DNA of 64,000 bases from Bacillota bacterium (GTDB taxonomy: Bacteria > Bacillota > UBA4882 > UBA8346): assembly GCA_023394955.1 (NCBI GenBank), contig JAEWZY010000073.1:36634-100633 (forward strand), written 5' to 3'. The position numbers were made by a program, and so were the translations under genes. Every line of letters starts with the position of its first letter. Within the stretch, counting starts at the first letter, position 1. Below, in pieces: positions 45,915-54,323 of this stretch. Below the pieces are notes generated by a model that made no database searches, had not been told where the DNA came from, and was given only the letters and a program-made list of their open reading frames with translations.

Positions 45915-46336
45915 AAAGCTCCCTCTAATGTTTTGCCGCGCTTTCTTTGGCCGGCCTAATCACTTTGCAAAGCTGTTACCTTGAGGTCTTTCCTTTCATG
46001 AATGGCAGTCGTTTGACCAATTATCCTTAGCGCCACTCCATCCTCCGGCTCGATAAGCGCTACCTCTCTTGCCATCATTTAATCTCTGCTCTGATTTAAA
46101 CTAATGCTATTAATTTTACCTTAATTCATAAATCTCTGCAATGAAATTGGGTTCATTGATTCGGTATCCGGCTGCCAGTCATAATCACTGATTAGCGCGT
46201 ATTGTGGGCGCTAGGTTTAAAAAGATGCTAAAAACCGGTTTTCGCTTTAACTTTTCTGAAGGCATGGTATTTATCCTCTCGGAAAGGATAAAATACCTTT
46301 GGCTTTCATTTTGTCTTTTATTTTAGGAGGTTGGCG
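45915..46336. other. Intergenic stretch before the germination operon
   Basis: 422 bases. It contains one 40-codon ORF on the minus strand (45956-46078) and an imperfect hairpin at 46266-46297 (GGTATTTATCC against GGATAAAATACC) just before the gerA-type gene. I could not place the expected sporulation promoter. Confidence 0.6.
45956..46078 (-). CDS. Possible small protein, 40 residues
   Basis: An ATG-started ORF (begins MMAREVALIEPEDGVALRI and ends TALQSD) 41 bases upstream of the flavoprotein gene on the same strand. Its codons look like those of neighbouring genes, but the RBS is weak and I recognise no family. It could be a real small protein, a scrap of a lost gene, or chance. Confidence 0.3.
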   Translation of the reverse strand: MMAREVALIEPEDGVALRIIGQTTAIHERKDLKVTALQSD

Positions 46337-47854
46337 TTGCAATCCTCTGAGCAAATAACAAGCGATATACCAAAAAATTCTCTGAAATTCAGCGCAGCGG
46401 TCCGGACTGAATTAGGTAATCCTTACGATCTGCAAATTGAGACCCTGTTAAACGGGAAAGTGACTCTGATCTATCTACATTCGATAATTAATAAAAATGA
46501 GCTTCAGGATCATTTGTTAACAGCGCTGCATCACTCGGCGCTGGTGGAGCAAAGCCTCACCATCATCTCCTGGAATGATCTTTTGCCCTATATCTCGGAA
46601 AGAGGCCGTAGGGAAAGAAAGCGGATGTCGGAGATCTTTCAGGATTTGTTATCCGGACGGGTCCTGATCCATTTGACCGGCAGCGTGATAATTTATTCCT
46701 TTAACGCTCAAGCTTCGGCTAAACGTCAACCAACCGACGCCAATACCGAAAGAGCCATCCGCGCTCCCCGGATCACTTTCATCGAGAACCTGGATGAGAA
46801 TTTATCGATTCTCCGGGCGGGAATCAAAGACTTGGCTCTACGAGTGGAGCATTTCGTCGTCGGCCGCCGGACCCAAACCGATGTCGTCCTGGTTTATCTG
46901 GCGGACGTCACTGATCCGGAGATTGTCCGGGAAGCGCGCCGCCGTCTAAAAGCCATCGACATTGACGGGATCATCGATAGCGGTTATATCGACCAGTTAA
47001 TCACCGATAACCGCCGGTCGCTTTTTCCGCTAATTCAGGACACGGAGCGCCCGGATAAAGTAAAAGCGGCGATTCTGGAGGGAAGAGTCGCCTTACTAGT
47101 CAATGGCAGCACCAAAGCGCTTTTAATCCCGACAACGGTTAATGAATTATATCAAAGTCCCGATGATTACCTTCATAATATTGGGATCGGTTCTTTCTTA
47201 CGCTTCTTCCGCATCCTGGGGAACAACATCGCCGTTGCCTTACCCGGCCTATATATTGCAGTGACTGGCGTCAACCATTCCATGCTACCGGTGCAATTTA
47301 CGCTGAGTGTGGCCGGAAGCAGGATGAATGTCGCAGCGCCGTTAGTGGTGGAGATTGTATTAATGGATATCATTGTAGAAGTATTTCGCGAGGCCAGTTT
47401 ACGGCTTCCATCCCCAGTCAGCCAAACCTTGGGCGTAACGACCGGCATAGTTCTCGGCACTGCGGCGGTCCAGGCCGGGATCGTCTCCAACGCCACTCTG
47501 GTGGTGGTGATGATTACGGCCATCGCTTCTTTCTCGGGCCCCAATTTCAGCATCGGGTTCACCTGGCGGATTTTAAGGTTCAGTTTGATTTTTATCGCCA
47601 CCTTATTTGGTTTATATGGTTTAACCATTGGCGGGTTAATTATTTTAGGCAACGCGGCGATGCAAACTTCCTTCGGAATCCCCTTTTTATCCCCCTGGGC
47701 CCCGGTAAGATTCAAATCGTTAATGGACACCATTATCCGCCGACCACTCTGGATGGAAAAACGCCTTCAAATCTATCAACCGGTCGATCGGAAAAGATTT
47801 TACGACCCCGACGAAGCCCCGACCGCGAAGGAACCGAATGAACATGAAAAATAA
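46337..47854 (+). CDS. gerKA: Spore germination protein, GerA family (GerKA-like)
   Basis: A-subunit of a germinant receptor in the inner spore membrane, 505 residues. A long soluble N-terminal part (about 1-265) with RVEHFVVGRRTQTDVVLVYLADV, then membrane segments with LPGLYIAVTGVNHSMLP and the conserved GGLIILGNAAMQ. The TTG at 46337 is spaced six bases from AGGAGG; a TTG directly abutting the RBS (46331) is not usable. First gene of a three-gene operon. The receptor type (GerA, GerB, GerK) and germinant are not resolved. Confidence 0.9.
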   Translation: MQSSEQITSDIPKNSLKFSAAVRTELGNPYDLQIETLLNGKVTLIYLHSIINKNELQDHLLTALHHSALVEQSLTIISWNDLLPYISERGRRERKRMSEIFQDLLSGRVLIHLTGSVIIYSFNAQASAKRQPTDANTERAIRAPRITFIENLDENLSILRAGIKDLALRVEHFVVGRRTQTDVVLVYLADVTDPEIVREARRRLKAIDIDGIIDSGYIDQLITDNRRSLFPLIQDTERPDKVKAAILEGRVALLVNGSTKALLIPTTVNELYQSPDDYLHNIGIGSFLRFFRILGNNIAVALPGLYIAVTGVNHSMLPVQFTLSVAGSRMNVAAPLVVEIVLMDIIVEVFREASLRLPSPVSQTLGVTTGIVLGTAAVQAGIVSNATLVVVMITAIASFSGPNFSIGFTWRILRFSLIFIATLFGLYGLTIGGLIILGNAAMQTSFGIPFLSPWAPVRFKSLMDTIIRRPLWMEKRLQIYQPVDRKRFYDPDEAPTAKEPNEHEK

Positions 47855-48941
47855 GGCCAAGCAAAAGATCACTTTATCCACTGGAAATATGTTTGCGATT
47901 TTAATAGTCACCTTATTAGGGAGCAACTTTTTGGATCTGTCGTCCTGTTTAGCGAAATATTCTGGTCCGAGCGGATATTGGTCGTTGGGCGTCGCAGCCT
48001 TGATCATGCTTTTAGTAATCGGTTTGGCGCAGTTAATCGGAGGACGCTTTCCCGGCCAAAATCTTTGGGGGATCGCTCCGGGCGTTATTGGCAAACCCCT
48101 AGCGCATATCGGCAATCTTCTCTTTTTAAGCTCTTTTCTGATCTGGTGCTGTTTAGCCATTCGCGACGGGGTCGACCTAATTTTGACTTATTTATTGAAT
48201 CGGACTCCGTTCTGGGCGGCGCTGCTGCTGTTCCTGAGCGGAGTGGCCTATATCGCTTTAAACGGCTTAGCGACAGTCAGCCGGTTTATCGCCTTTTTAC
48301 TGGTCCCGGTTTACATTTTACGCATTATCATGGGCTTTTTCATTTTACAAAAGATCGAAGTATCGCATTTATTACCTTTATTTTCGGAGACTCCGGGAGA
48401 ATATCTCCGGGGTGGTTTGGTCATTACCGTATTCTTTTTGCCGCTGACGACGATCTTTTTGATGATAAACCGTTTAAAAAAGCCCATCAAAGCGGGCCTC
48501 ATTTCCCTCAGCGCTCTGGGAGGGGTGTTTCCCGTCTTCTTACTTGGTATCCTCGGCACAATCGGTACTTTCGGAGCCAAATATACCCAATCTTTTAACT
48601 GGCCGGAGATCTCCGCCGTCCATCATGTAAATATTCCATTTATGGTCATTGAACAATTGGGATTGTTATTTGTCATTGTCTGGATTACCACTTTCTTTGC
48701 CACCCAAATATATTATTTCTATGTTATCGCCGACGGCTTAAAACAGCAATTCCCGGCGCTTAATTATCAATGGACCATCATCATCTTATCAATATCCGCA
48801 GGGATTATCGGAATGGTCTATCCCAGCTCGATCGTAGCCCATCAACTATTCAGCCGAATCCGCCCCTGGTTAATCATCCCGGTGACGGCTTACCCCGGGC
48901 TGCTTTATTTAATGGCGCTCCTGCGGAAAAAGCGAGGTTAA
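47838..48941 (+). CDS. gerKB: Germinant receptor B subunit (GerAB/GerKB-like)
   Basis: 367 residues, about ten hydrophobic segments, APC-superfamily type (spore permease domain). It begins inside the end of the A-subunit gene (overlap of 17 bases), which implies coupled translation and a 1:1 complex. Segments such as QLIGGRFPGQNLWGIAPGVIG match the GerAB family. It forms the transmembrane germinant-binding component with the A and C subunits. Confidence 0.88.
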   Translation: MNMKNKAKQKITLSTGNMFAILIVTLLGSNFLDLSSCLAKYSGPSGYWSLGVAALIMLLVIGLAQLIGGRFPGQNLWGIAPGVIGKPLAHIGNLLFLSSFLIWCCLAIRDGVDLILTYLLNRTPFWAALLLFLSGVAYIALNGLATVSRFIAFLLVPVYILRIIMGFFILQKIEVSHLLPLFSETPGEYLRGGLVITVFFLPLTTIFLMINRLKKPIKAGLISLSALGGVFPVFLLGILGTIGTFGAKYTQSFNWPEISAVHHVNIPFMVIEQLGLLFVIVWITTFFATQIYYFYVIADGLKQQFPALNYQWTIIILSISAGIIGMVYPSSIVAHQLFSRIRPWLIIPVTAYPGLLYLMALLRKKRG

Positions 48942-48945
48942 CCTA

Positions 48946-50058
48946 TTGAAACACTATTTGGTCATCGCTTTAGTCGTCACCGCGTTTATCTTTCTCCCGG
49001 GTTGCTGGGACTTTCATTCGGTGGATCAACTATCCTTTGTCACCACGGCGGGAATCGATCAAGGACCCGAAAATAGGATCAACTTATCCGTTCAAGTGCC
49101 GATCCCTCAAAATGTATTACCTCCCGTGGTCGAGGGGGGCAAAACCGAAAAAATGTTTTATTCAATCAATACCTCCGCCAAAACCGTGAATGAGGCTTTT
49201 GATCTGTTGGAGACCAGAACCGACAGAAGCTTGATGATTAGTTTAAATAAATCAATTATCATCGGAGAAGCCGCCGCTCGTGAAGGGGTTCAACCGCTGT
49301 TGGACTTTTTTACCCGCATGCCGCAATCGCCTCTGCAAGCATTAATTTTTATTACCGACCAAATCCGGGCGGAAGAGGTTTTAAAATTGACGCCGGCGCC
49401 CAGCATTTTACCGGGGATGTTCCTTTCCAGCGCCGGCCAGTCCGTTACCAAATTTGATGAGACCTTCTTCATCCCGCTCTGGCATTTTCATCAGAAATTA
49501 ATTCATGAATCCAAGGACGCCTACGCTCCTTTAATCAAGATCGATCAGCCCCATCAAGTCTATGATATTTCCGGTTTGGCAGTCTTTAACGGTGACCGGA
49601 TGGCCGGTAAACTGAGTATTGAAGAAACCGAAGCTTTCGGATTGGTTACAGGGCTTTCCAAAGCTGCTCTCACTGTTTTTAGTTCATCGCAAAATACTAT
49701 TACTTTACGTACCCTTCAAGCCAAAACAAAGATCAAAGTTAAACTACGCCAAGGTATACCCCACTTTAAGATAAATACTGCCGTCAACGGCTCCATCAAT
49801 GAGCTGGAAAAACAGGAACCAATCTATCCAAATATCGAGCGCTATCAGAAATCGATCGCTGCAGAGTTACAGCACAAAATCGAAGCGCTAATCAAAAAGC
49901 TCCAATCCTGTAACTCGGATGTAGTCAATTTCGGAGAAGCATTCCGGGTCCAACATCAATCGGTCTGGAAAAAGACGGCTTGGAAGAAGGTTTATCCGAC
50001 GGTTCCTTTTTCAGTACAGGTGAAAGTGAAGATCCTCAGCGACGGAAGATTCCGTTGA
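48946..50058 (+). CDS. gerKC: Germinant receptor C subunit, lipoprotein (GerAC/GerKC-like)
   Basis: 370 residues. Signal peptide with lipobox LPGC (FIFLPGCWDFHSVDQ; Cys about residue 20), so it is anchored to the outer face of the inner spore membrane. The rest shows family segments (TTAGIDQGPENRINLSVQVP, KTEKMFYSINTSAKTVNEAF) and a C-terminal Ger(x)C domain with KIKVKLRQGIPHFKI. TTG start 12 bases after GAGGT. Four bases separate it from the B gene. Length is at the short end for the family. Confidence 0.88.
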   Translation: MKHYLVIALVVTAFIFLPGCWDFHSVDQLSFVTTAGIDQGPENRINLSVQVPIPQNVLPPVVEGGKTEKMFYSINTSAKTVNEAFDLLETRTDRSLMISLNKSIIIGEAAAREGVQPLLDFFTRMPQSPLQALIFITDQIRAEEVLKLTPAPSILPGMFLSSAGQSVTKFDETFFIPLWHFHQKLIHESKDAYAPLIKIDQPHQVYDISGLAVFNGDRMAGKLSIEETEAFGLVTGLSKAALTVFSSSQNTITLRTLQAKTKIKVKLRQGIPHFKINTAVNGSINELEKQEPIYPNIERYQKSIAAELQHKIEALIKKLQSCNSDVVNFGEAFRVQHQSVWKKTAWKKVYPTVPFSVQVKVKILSDGRFR

Positions 50059-50381
50059 CTAATATCCCGCACCTTAAAATCCTTTCTCCCCGCGCGGGCG
50101 GCGACTATTTATGGGTAACGTATAGGGTTTTCTCAATTCCTCTTCCCATCAGCGCCGCGCTATAAATCAGTTCTTCCCGTTTCGCTCTCTAGTAGCCTAA
50201 AGTAAACCCGCAGCGGATAAAAGAAGAGTTGAGCGTTCTCGAGATAATAGCCTTCCAGGCAATGGGTGGCTTCCATTTATAAAAAAGTGAAAGGTTTTTG
50301 AGGTTGAAATTCAGGCATAAATCGAAGCATTGGAATGTTTTGTTTTACCCTTTACTCTTTTCTCTTTTCAATTTTTATATC
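50059..50381. other. Intergenic stretch after the germination operon
   Basis: 323 bases with no convincing gene; the open frames here are short and overlap. A loose complementary pair (GAGGTTGAA near 50300 and TTTTTATATCTCAAACCTC near 50380) could be a terminator, but the pairing is poor. Confidence 0.5.
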
Positions 50382-50690
50382 TCAAACCTCAATCTTCCCC
50401 ACTCCCTGCCCGAGCAGCGCCGTCCAATAGCCAACGGCGATCCCCCGCATCAGCGCCTGGGTGTAGATGATCTCATCCTGCCGGTTCATCTGCTTGATCC
50501 ATTCCGAGTCGTATTCCCAGAGCAGTTTTTGATCTTCGGTGTTGAGCTTCTCCTTGATCTGTTTCAGCAGTTCGCCGGGGCGCTCGCCCAGTTGGTTGTA
50601 TTCCGGATCGTAGAAAAGGATCGTGTCGTGGATGTGCATGATGTGTTCGAAGATCATGGCCTGAATGCCTTGGTGGGAGTCGGATAACAT
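50382..50690 (-). CDS. Hypothetical protein, DUF6809-like
   Basis: 102 residues. It resembles the small, helical DUF6809 family (an N-terminal acidic helix, YNQLGERPGELLKQIKEKL, then LWEYDSEWIKQ and a C-terminal YTQALMRGIAVGYW). No function is known. I use the ATG at 50690 because AAGGAGG lies eight bases upstream. It sits back to back with a small regulator gene on the other strand, with an AT-rich palindrome in between, so the two may form a unit. Confidence 0.7.
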   Translation of the reverse strand: MLSDSHQGIQAMIFEHIMHIHDTILFYDPEYNQLGERPGELLKQIKEKLNTEDQKLLWEYDSEWIKQMNRQDEIIYTQALMRGIAVGYWTALLGQGVGKIEV

Positions 50691-50817
50691 GGTTAAGACC
50701 TCCTTAATTAATGCTTTCAAAACGGGAATTAGGTTTTAAATCCGGTATTTAAAATCAGTTTGGACTTGAAGTAATATGCGTTCAAAAAAATTTTACATCA
50801 CTTTTTGCATAATTAGT

Positions 50818-50840
50818 TAATTATTTTATATAAATAATTA
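50818..50840. promoter_or_regulatory. AT-rich palindrome between DUF6809-like and HTH genes
   Basis: Arms TAATTATTT and AAATAATTA around TATAT, 105 bases before the HTH gene and 128 bases before the divergent gene. A possible operator or merely AT-rich sequence. Confidence 0.35.
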
Positions 50841-50944
50841 TTTAAATAATACAACATAATAACTAATATGTCAAGCAACTACTTGCTTATCTTGTTTGTC
50901 TTTATATTTATTTTGATTTATAATTTGTTCATTGGAGGTTTGAA

Positions 50945-51166
50945 ATGATCAAGTGTAACTTATCAAAATTAATGGGTATTCATAAAATGTCAATCCAGGA
51001 TGTTCATGAAAAAACCGGACTGAACCGGGCAACCATATCCAACCTTTATCACGAAAAGGTAAACCGGATTGATTTTGAGACGATGGAGAAATTGTGTAAG
51101 TTGTTTAATTGTCAGGTAGGACCGGGGGAGTTGTTTGAGTATATAGCGGACGATAAAGATAAATAA
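50945..51166 (+). CDS. Small Cro/C1-type HTH regulator
   Basis: 73 residues, almost all of them a helix-turn-helix of the HTH_26 type: KLMGIHKMSIQDVHEKTGLN, ATISNLYHEKVNRIDFETME, KLCKLFNCQVGPGELFEY. Such proteins are common in phage and accessory regions. RBS GGAGG, ATG 8 bases later. It is divergent from the DUF6809-like gene. DNA binding is expected; the target is unknown. Confidence 0.85.
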   Translation: MIKCNLSKLMGIHKMSIQDVHEKTGLNRATISNLYHEKVNRIDFETMEKLCKLFNCQVGPGELFEYIADDKDK

Positions 51167-51370
51167 AAAAAGCTCCAATCTCGGGTTTTAGATGAAGCTG
51201 TTTATTACTTCGATGATTAATTGTATGAAAATAAAATCTATTTAACTGGGATAGAACGTTATTAAGGTTATTTTAAATTAGATATTAAACAAGTTAATAC
51301 TTAACCATCCAAAACAATAAATCTGAATCAGTGAAGCCAATTGATGGACGAAGCAGCCCCGCCGTTTGGT

Positions 51371-51622
51371 AATGAAGACTCGGTCTTAATAGATGTAGCA
51401 CCATTTCGAGAGGATGAAGACTCAAAGTTGCCTGATGTAGCATCAAAATTGGGCAATGTAGACTCAAAATCGGATGATGTAGACCCAAATTTGAACGATG
51501 AAGCATCAAGATTCTCTGATATAGACTCAATACGATTTAATGTAGCACCAAAGTTCGATGATGTAGACTCAATTTCCAATGATGAAGCATCAAACAACTG
51601 CTTCAAAGACTCAAATTCGGGG
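51371..51622. repeat. Twelve 21-bp tandem repeats, open in several frames
   Basis: Twelve units of exactly 21 bases, consensus GATGTAG(A/C)(C/A)TCAAAATT... . Units alternate between a GACTCA and a GCATCA/GCACCA form, so a 42-bp higher order is visible. Because 21 is divisible by three, one frame on the plus strand (DEAS/DVDS heptads) and two on the minus strand stay open. A shorter 24-bp relative precedes it at 51347. Minus-strand frames resemble heptads of the FESTSSN type. Confidence 0.9.
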
Positions 51623-51745
51623 GTAAAGACTCAAACTCAACCGCAAGCGATTGGCCAGCAATTGTTGGTGCTGGATTTTGGCCTCGAAAGAATCCAGTTT
51701 CCGTTGAAAACCCCGCACTGCGTCTTTGCTATTACCGTTTTGCAT
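51611..51745 (-). pseudogene. Small gene head running into the 21-bp repeats, frame broken
   Basis: GGGAGG lies eight bases before an ATG (51745). The product begins MQNGNSKDAVRGFQRKLDSF and continues EAKIQHQQLLANRLR, a coiled-coil-like opening, then reaches repeat-like SLSL and stops after 44 codons. In the next frame the repeat heptads (FESLKQLFDASSLEIES) continue to 51328, so a one-base shift near the five-C run at about 51624-51628 would fuse both into a 130-residue repeat protein. Either it is a decayed gene or a frame that switches. Confidence 0.5.
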
Positions 51746-51831
51746 GGTCACAACCTCCCGGCCGCCAAAACCTGGCACCCCGGCTTCATCTCCCACATAT
51801 GGCTGATAAGCTTTTGATTGTGATTTTAACG

Positions 51832-51849
51832 TTCTTTGAGGTCAAAGAA
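51832..51849. repeat. Short perfect palindrome TTCTTTGA-GG-TCAAAGAA
   Basis: Eight-base arms around GG, 125 bases before the radical SAM remnant and followed by CCCCGGC/GCCGGGG (51861-51880). Role unknown. Confidence 0.5.
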
Positions 51850-51974
51850 TTACCGGATTACCCCGGCAAGGAAGCCGGGGCGGGGCGATCTATTTTTGTC
51901 CGGTGTGTCAGCAGCCACTGGTGAAAGCGTATCCAGCCGTCCCGCGCCGGCTAGACCACTAAGGAGGGAACGTC

Positions 51975-52054
51975 ATGCATTACAAAGATATCAGGGGATT
52001 CTCTCCGCCCAAAACGGCATCAACCCTTACCGGGAAGGTACCTTTAAGGTATAA
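51975..52054 (+). pseudogene. Frameshifted N-terminal scrap of an SPL-like radical SAM gene
   Basis: AGGAGGG lies six bases before the ATG. The first frame reads MHYKDIRG; after one missing base near 51996 the next frame reads ILSAQNGINPYREG. Together this matches the N-terminus I know from SPL/Rv2578c-type radical SAM proteins (MHYK...ILS..NGMN.YRG, just before the cluster cysteines). The cysteines and the rest are missing, and a terminator follows at once. It is therefore a dead fragment. Confidence 0.6.
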
Positions 52055-52060
52055 TTATAA

Positions 52061-52088
52061 GGGAGGCCTGCCGCCTCCCTTTCTTTAT
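52061..52088. terminator. Terminator-like hairpin
   Basis: GGGAGGC, loop CTGCC, GCCTCCC and TTTCTTT on the plus strand. It directly follows the radical SAM scrap and lies 33 bases after the stop of the convergent EF-hand-like gene. Confidence 0.75.
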
Positions 52089-52120
52089 CCCTCGATAGGT
52101 TCCGCTCCCGGCCCCCGCCG

Positions 52121-53203
52121 TTAAACCACCAAATCTATCTGCTGCACGATCCCGGGCGTACCGTCTTCCCGCAAGAAAATCCCGGCGGTTTGGGCCTGTC
52201 CCAACAGCTCGTTTTGGTTGTTCTTCAGCCCAAATTCGGCGGCGACATTTCCCAGGTAGATAGCGCCCACTCCCTTTTGTCCCAAGGCAAATAGCACATC
52301 TTTACCATTCCGATCCTTGGTCCAAATCCGGAGCCGGTCGAAAACAGCGTCATTCTCATCGATCCAACCGTTCTGATCCAGATCGTACTCGGCCAACTCT
52401 GCAAAACCGTTTCCGGTTTCCGGTCCGAACAGCTCGGATCCGTCATTTATTTTGCCGTCATTGTTTAAATCGATTGCTAAGAAACCGCTGCCGGGATTGG
52501 TGAAGGACATTTGGTCAAGGGCGCCGTCACAGTCCAAGTCAAAACTGTATTTTGTATCGGTGAGACCCGATGGAGCCCCTTCATAATTAATGACCAGCGG
52601 GTCACAAAGTTGCGCGTCTCCTGCCCTAATTTGAATATTGCTTTGTTGATAAAACTCCCGGCTCATCTTAAGGTTGATTTGGAAGTCAATCACCCGTCCG
52701 TCAGCGGTCCGGACTACTCCTTTAGTGTTAAAAGAAAGTTTTTCCGACTCCCGGTATGTTTCCTGGTAATCGTAGGCGAACCCCCATCCAAGTCGCACTT
52801 GCGCCTTAGAAGCTGCCTGATTATTCACCGGTATCGATAATACCAGTTGTTGTTGCTGGTCTATCTTTATTTTTCGGGGTATATTGAATCGAAACTTTCT
52901 ACCGAAGATGGCGCTTAACATCTTTTCCAATACATTAAGTTTGAAGCTTTCTTCATCGGTCAATTCCAACTCCAATGATTCCCCCATGCTTAAGCCGCGG
53001 ACCAGTCCGCTATTCGTTTGTTTTAAACCTTCCTTAGCTTGGTCGGAGATTTGTAATTGATCAATTATCCCCTCTCGACTCTGCTCTTTGTTGCCGCTAT
53101 TGGCCGACTGGTCCTGCCAATAACGGATCGATTCTTGTTTGTAATACTCCTGAATCAAAGTGCGCCGGCTGTTCATTTCAATGGTTGAACCGGCAATTTT
53201 CAT
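52121..53203 (-). CDS. Hypothetical protein with EF-hand-like calcium loops
   Basis: 360 residues, no signal peptide. Residues from about 225 carry calcium-binding loops of the DxDxDG type: DLDCDGALDQ, DLNNDGKINDGSELFG and DLDQNGWIDENDAVFD. The ELFG..TGNGF..L..YD segment resembles the calcium-rich part of bacterial RTX-type and dockerin-like proteins. The N-terminal half (amphipathic, with many Gln, Ser and Lys) is not recognised. Single gene with RBS AAGGGG. Possibly a secreted or surface-associated protein, but the export signal is not visible. Confidence 0.75.
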   Translation of the reverse strand: MKIAGSTIEMNSRRTLIQEYYKQESIRYWQDQSANSGNKEQSREGIIDQLQISDQAKEGLKQTNSGLVRGLSMGESLELELTDEESFKLNVLEKMLSAIFGRKFRFNIPRKIKIDQQQQLVLSIPVNNQAASKAQVRLGWGFAYDYQETYRESEKLSFNTKGVVRTADGRVIDFQINLKMSREFYQQSNIQIRAGDAQLCDPLVINYEGAPSGLTDTKYSFDLDCDGALDQMSFTNPGSGFLAIDLNNDGKINDGSELFGPETGNGFAELAEYDLDQNGWIDENDAVFDRLRIWTKDRNGKDVLFALGQKGVGAIYLGNVAAEFGLKNNQNELLGQAQTAGIFLREDGTPGIVQQIDLVV

Positions 53204-53664
53204 TAAAATCGCCCCTTCCCTGAGTAATACTTACATCCGTGTATACTTTAATTATCGGTCCTGGAAAAATATTATTTAATCTGAAAAGGCTCCATTTTCA
53301 ACCGAAAATAGGCGGCTGATTTCTTTATCGAAAATAAACCCATCTTTCATTCAAATCCTTCCCAAATTTTGCCCTCCCGGATAGTTGACAACAATCCGAA
53401 TTCGAAAATAACCACTGGATATATGCAAAAGGCGCGAGGTATGAAGCATGATTGAGCTAGTAACGCTCCTTTAGCCTAATGTTATATAATGAGTCCCAGA
53501 TGTTGCAGGTAAGTTTAAAATTATGAAGTGTCCGGAACGTTGATACGTAACGCGCAACGAACAAACCGACACAGATGACTAACCTAAGATAAATATCTAT
53601 TTAAAGCAGGATTTATAAAATAAGAGTCAAATTCATTTTAACAACAATCCATTGGAGGTTTAGC
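53204..53664. other. Non-coding stretch between two single genes
   Basis: 461 bases, no ORF of use on either strand. It should hold the divergent promoters of the flanking genes. I see no repeat, tRNA or strong hairpin. Confidence 0.6.
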
Positions 53665-54144
53665 ATGAGTTATCTTGCTTCATTTGGACTTACTCTGTTT
53701 TTTCTAGGAGTTTTGTTTTTATTAAAAAGCAGAAAAAACATCAAATTCTTATGGGCCGGAATCCCAGTATTAATACTTGGCGCTTTTCTAGTCTTCAATC
53801 TGATCACTAAAGATATTGATACAAACCTAATCGGAGTGGAAATCATAAAAGACGAACCTCAAAAATTCATCGTTGAACTCCACTATTTTCCAACCAAAGC
53901 CGAAGCGCTCACCTTCTATGATGAAAAAGAAGTTGAAAAATTTTTGCTATTGGCTAAGTATGAAGGAAAAGCGGAAGATTTCTTTAAAATGATCAAGATT
54001 GAACCAACGCCGGCCGGTGGAAAACGCATCGCTTTTCTCGAAAATACTGAGAAAAAAGAATCCGCCCAAATTGCTTTCCAGGATTTTTGTATGACCCACA
54101 AATTGTTTATAGAATATAACTCCTATCAACCAAAAAAGAAATAG
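53665..54144 (+). CDS. Hypothetical membrane-anchored protein, 159 residues
   Basis: I do not recognise the family. Two hydrophobic segments (about 5-20 and 30-48) lie at the N-terminus, then a soluble Lys/Glu-rich domain (LIGVEIIKDEPQKFIVELHY onwards) with conserved-looking hydrophobic spacing. RBS GGAGG, ATG eight bases on. Divergent from the EF-hand-like gene. A membrane-tethered soluble domain is the safest description. Confidence 0.7.
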   Translation: MSYLASFGLTLFFLGVLFLLKSRKNIKFLWAGIPVLILGAFLVFNLITKDIDTNLIGVEIIKDEPQKFIVELHYFPTKAEALTFYDEKEVEKFLLLAKYEGKAEDFFKMIKIEPTPAGGKRIAFLENTEKKESAQIAFQDFCMTHKLFIEYNSYQPKKK

Positions 54145-54323
54145 TTCAACTTCATCTGGCAAAACAGGTATAAATACTCAATTGACTAAAACTAGGCCGA
54201 GTAATTTTATGAATTGGCGCCGCCCTCTTTCTTGCTTTTTCCCGCTATTAGAAGAAAGTGAGAATGAGGATTAGAACTATAATAATATTACTTGCAATAA
54301 CTGTATTTTGTAATTGTTTAACT

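Noticed and set aside
46266..46297. Terminator between flavoprotein and gerA-type gene
   Set aside because: The hairpin is imperfect and is followed by TTTGGC, without a gene ending upstream on the plus strand; left as an unassigned hairpin.
51341..51817. 158-residue plus-strand ORF over the 21-bp repeats
   Set aside because: It is the open frame forced by a 21-base period, without an RBS or ATG start of good quality; kept as a repeat, not as a gene.
51860..51975. Cobalamin or other riboswitch before the radical SAM scrap
   Set aside because: A GCCACTG string and a GC hairpin are present, but no B12-box or other conserved core could be matched.
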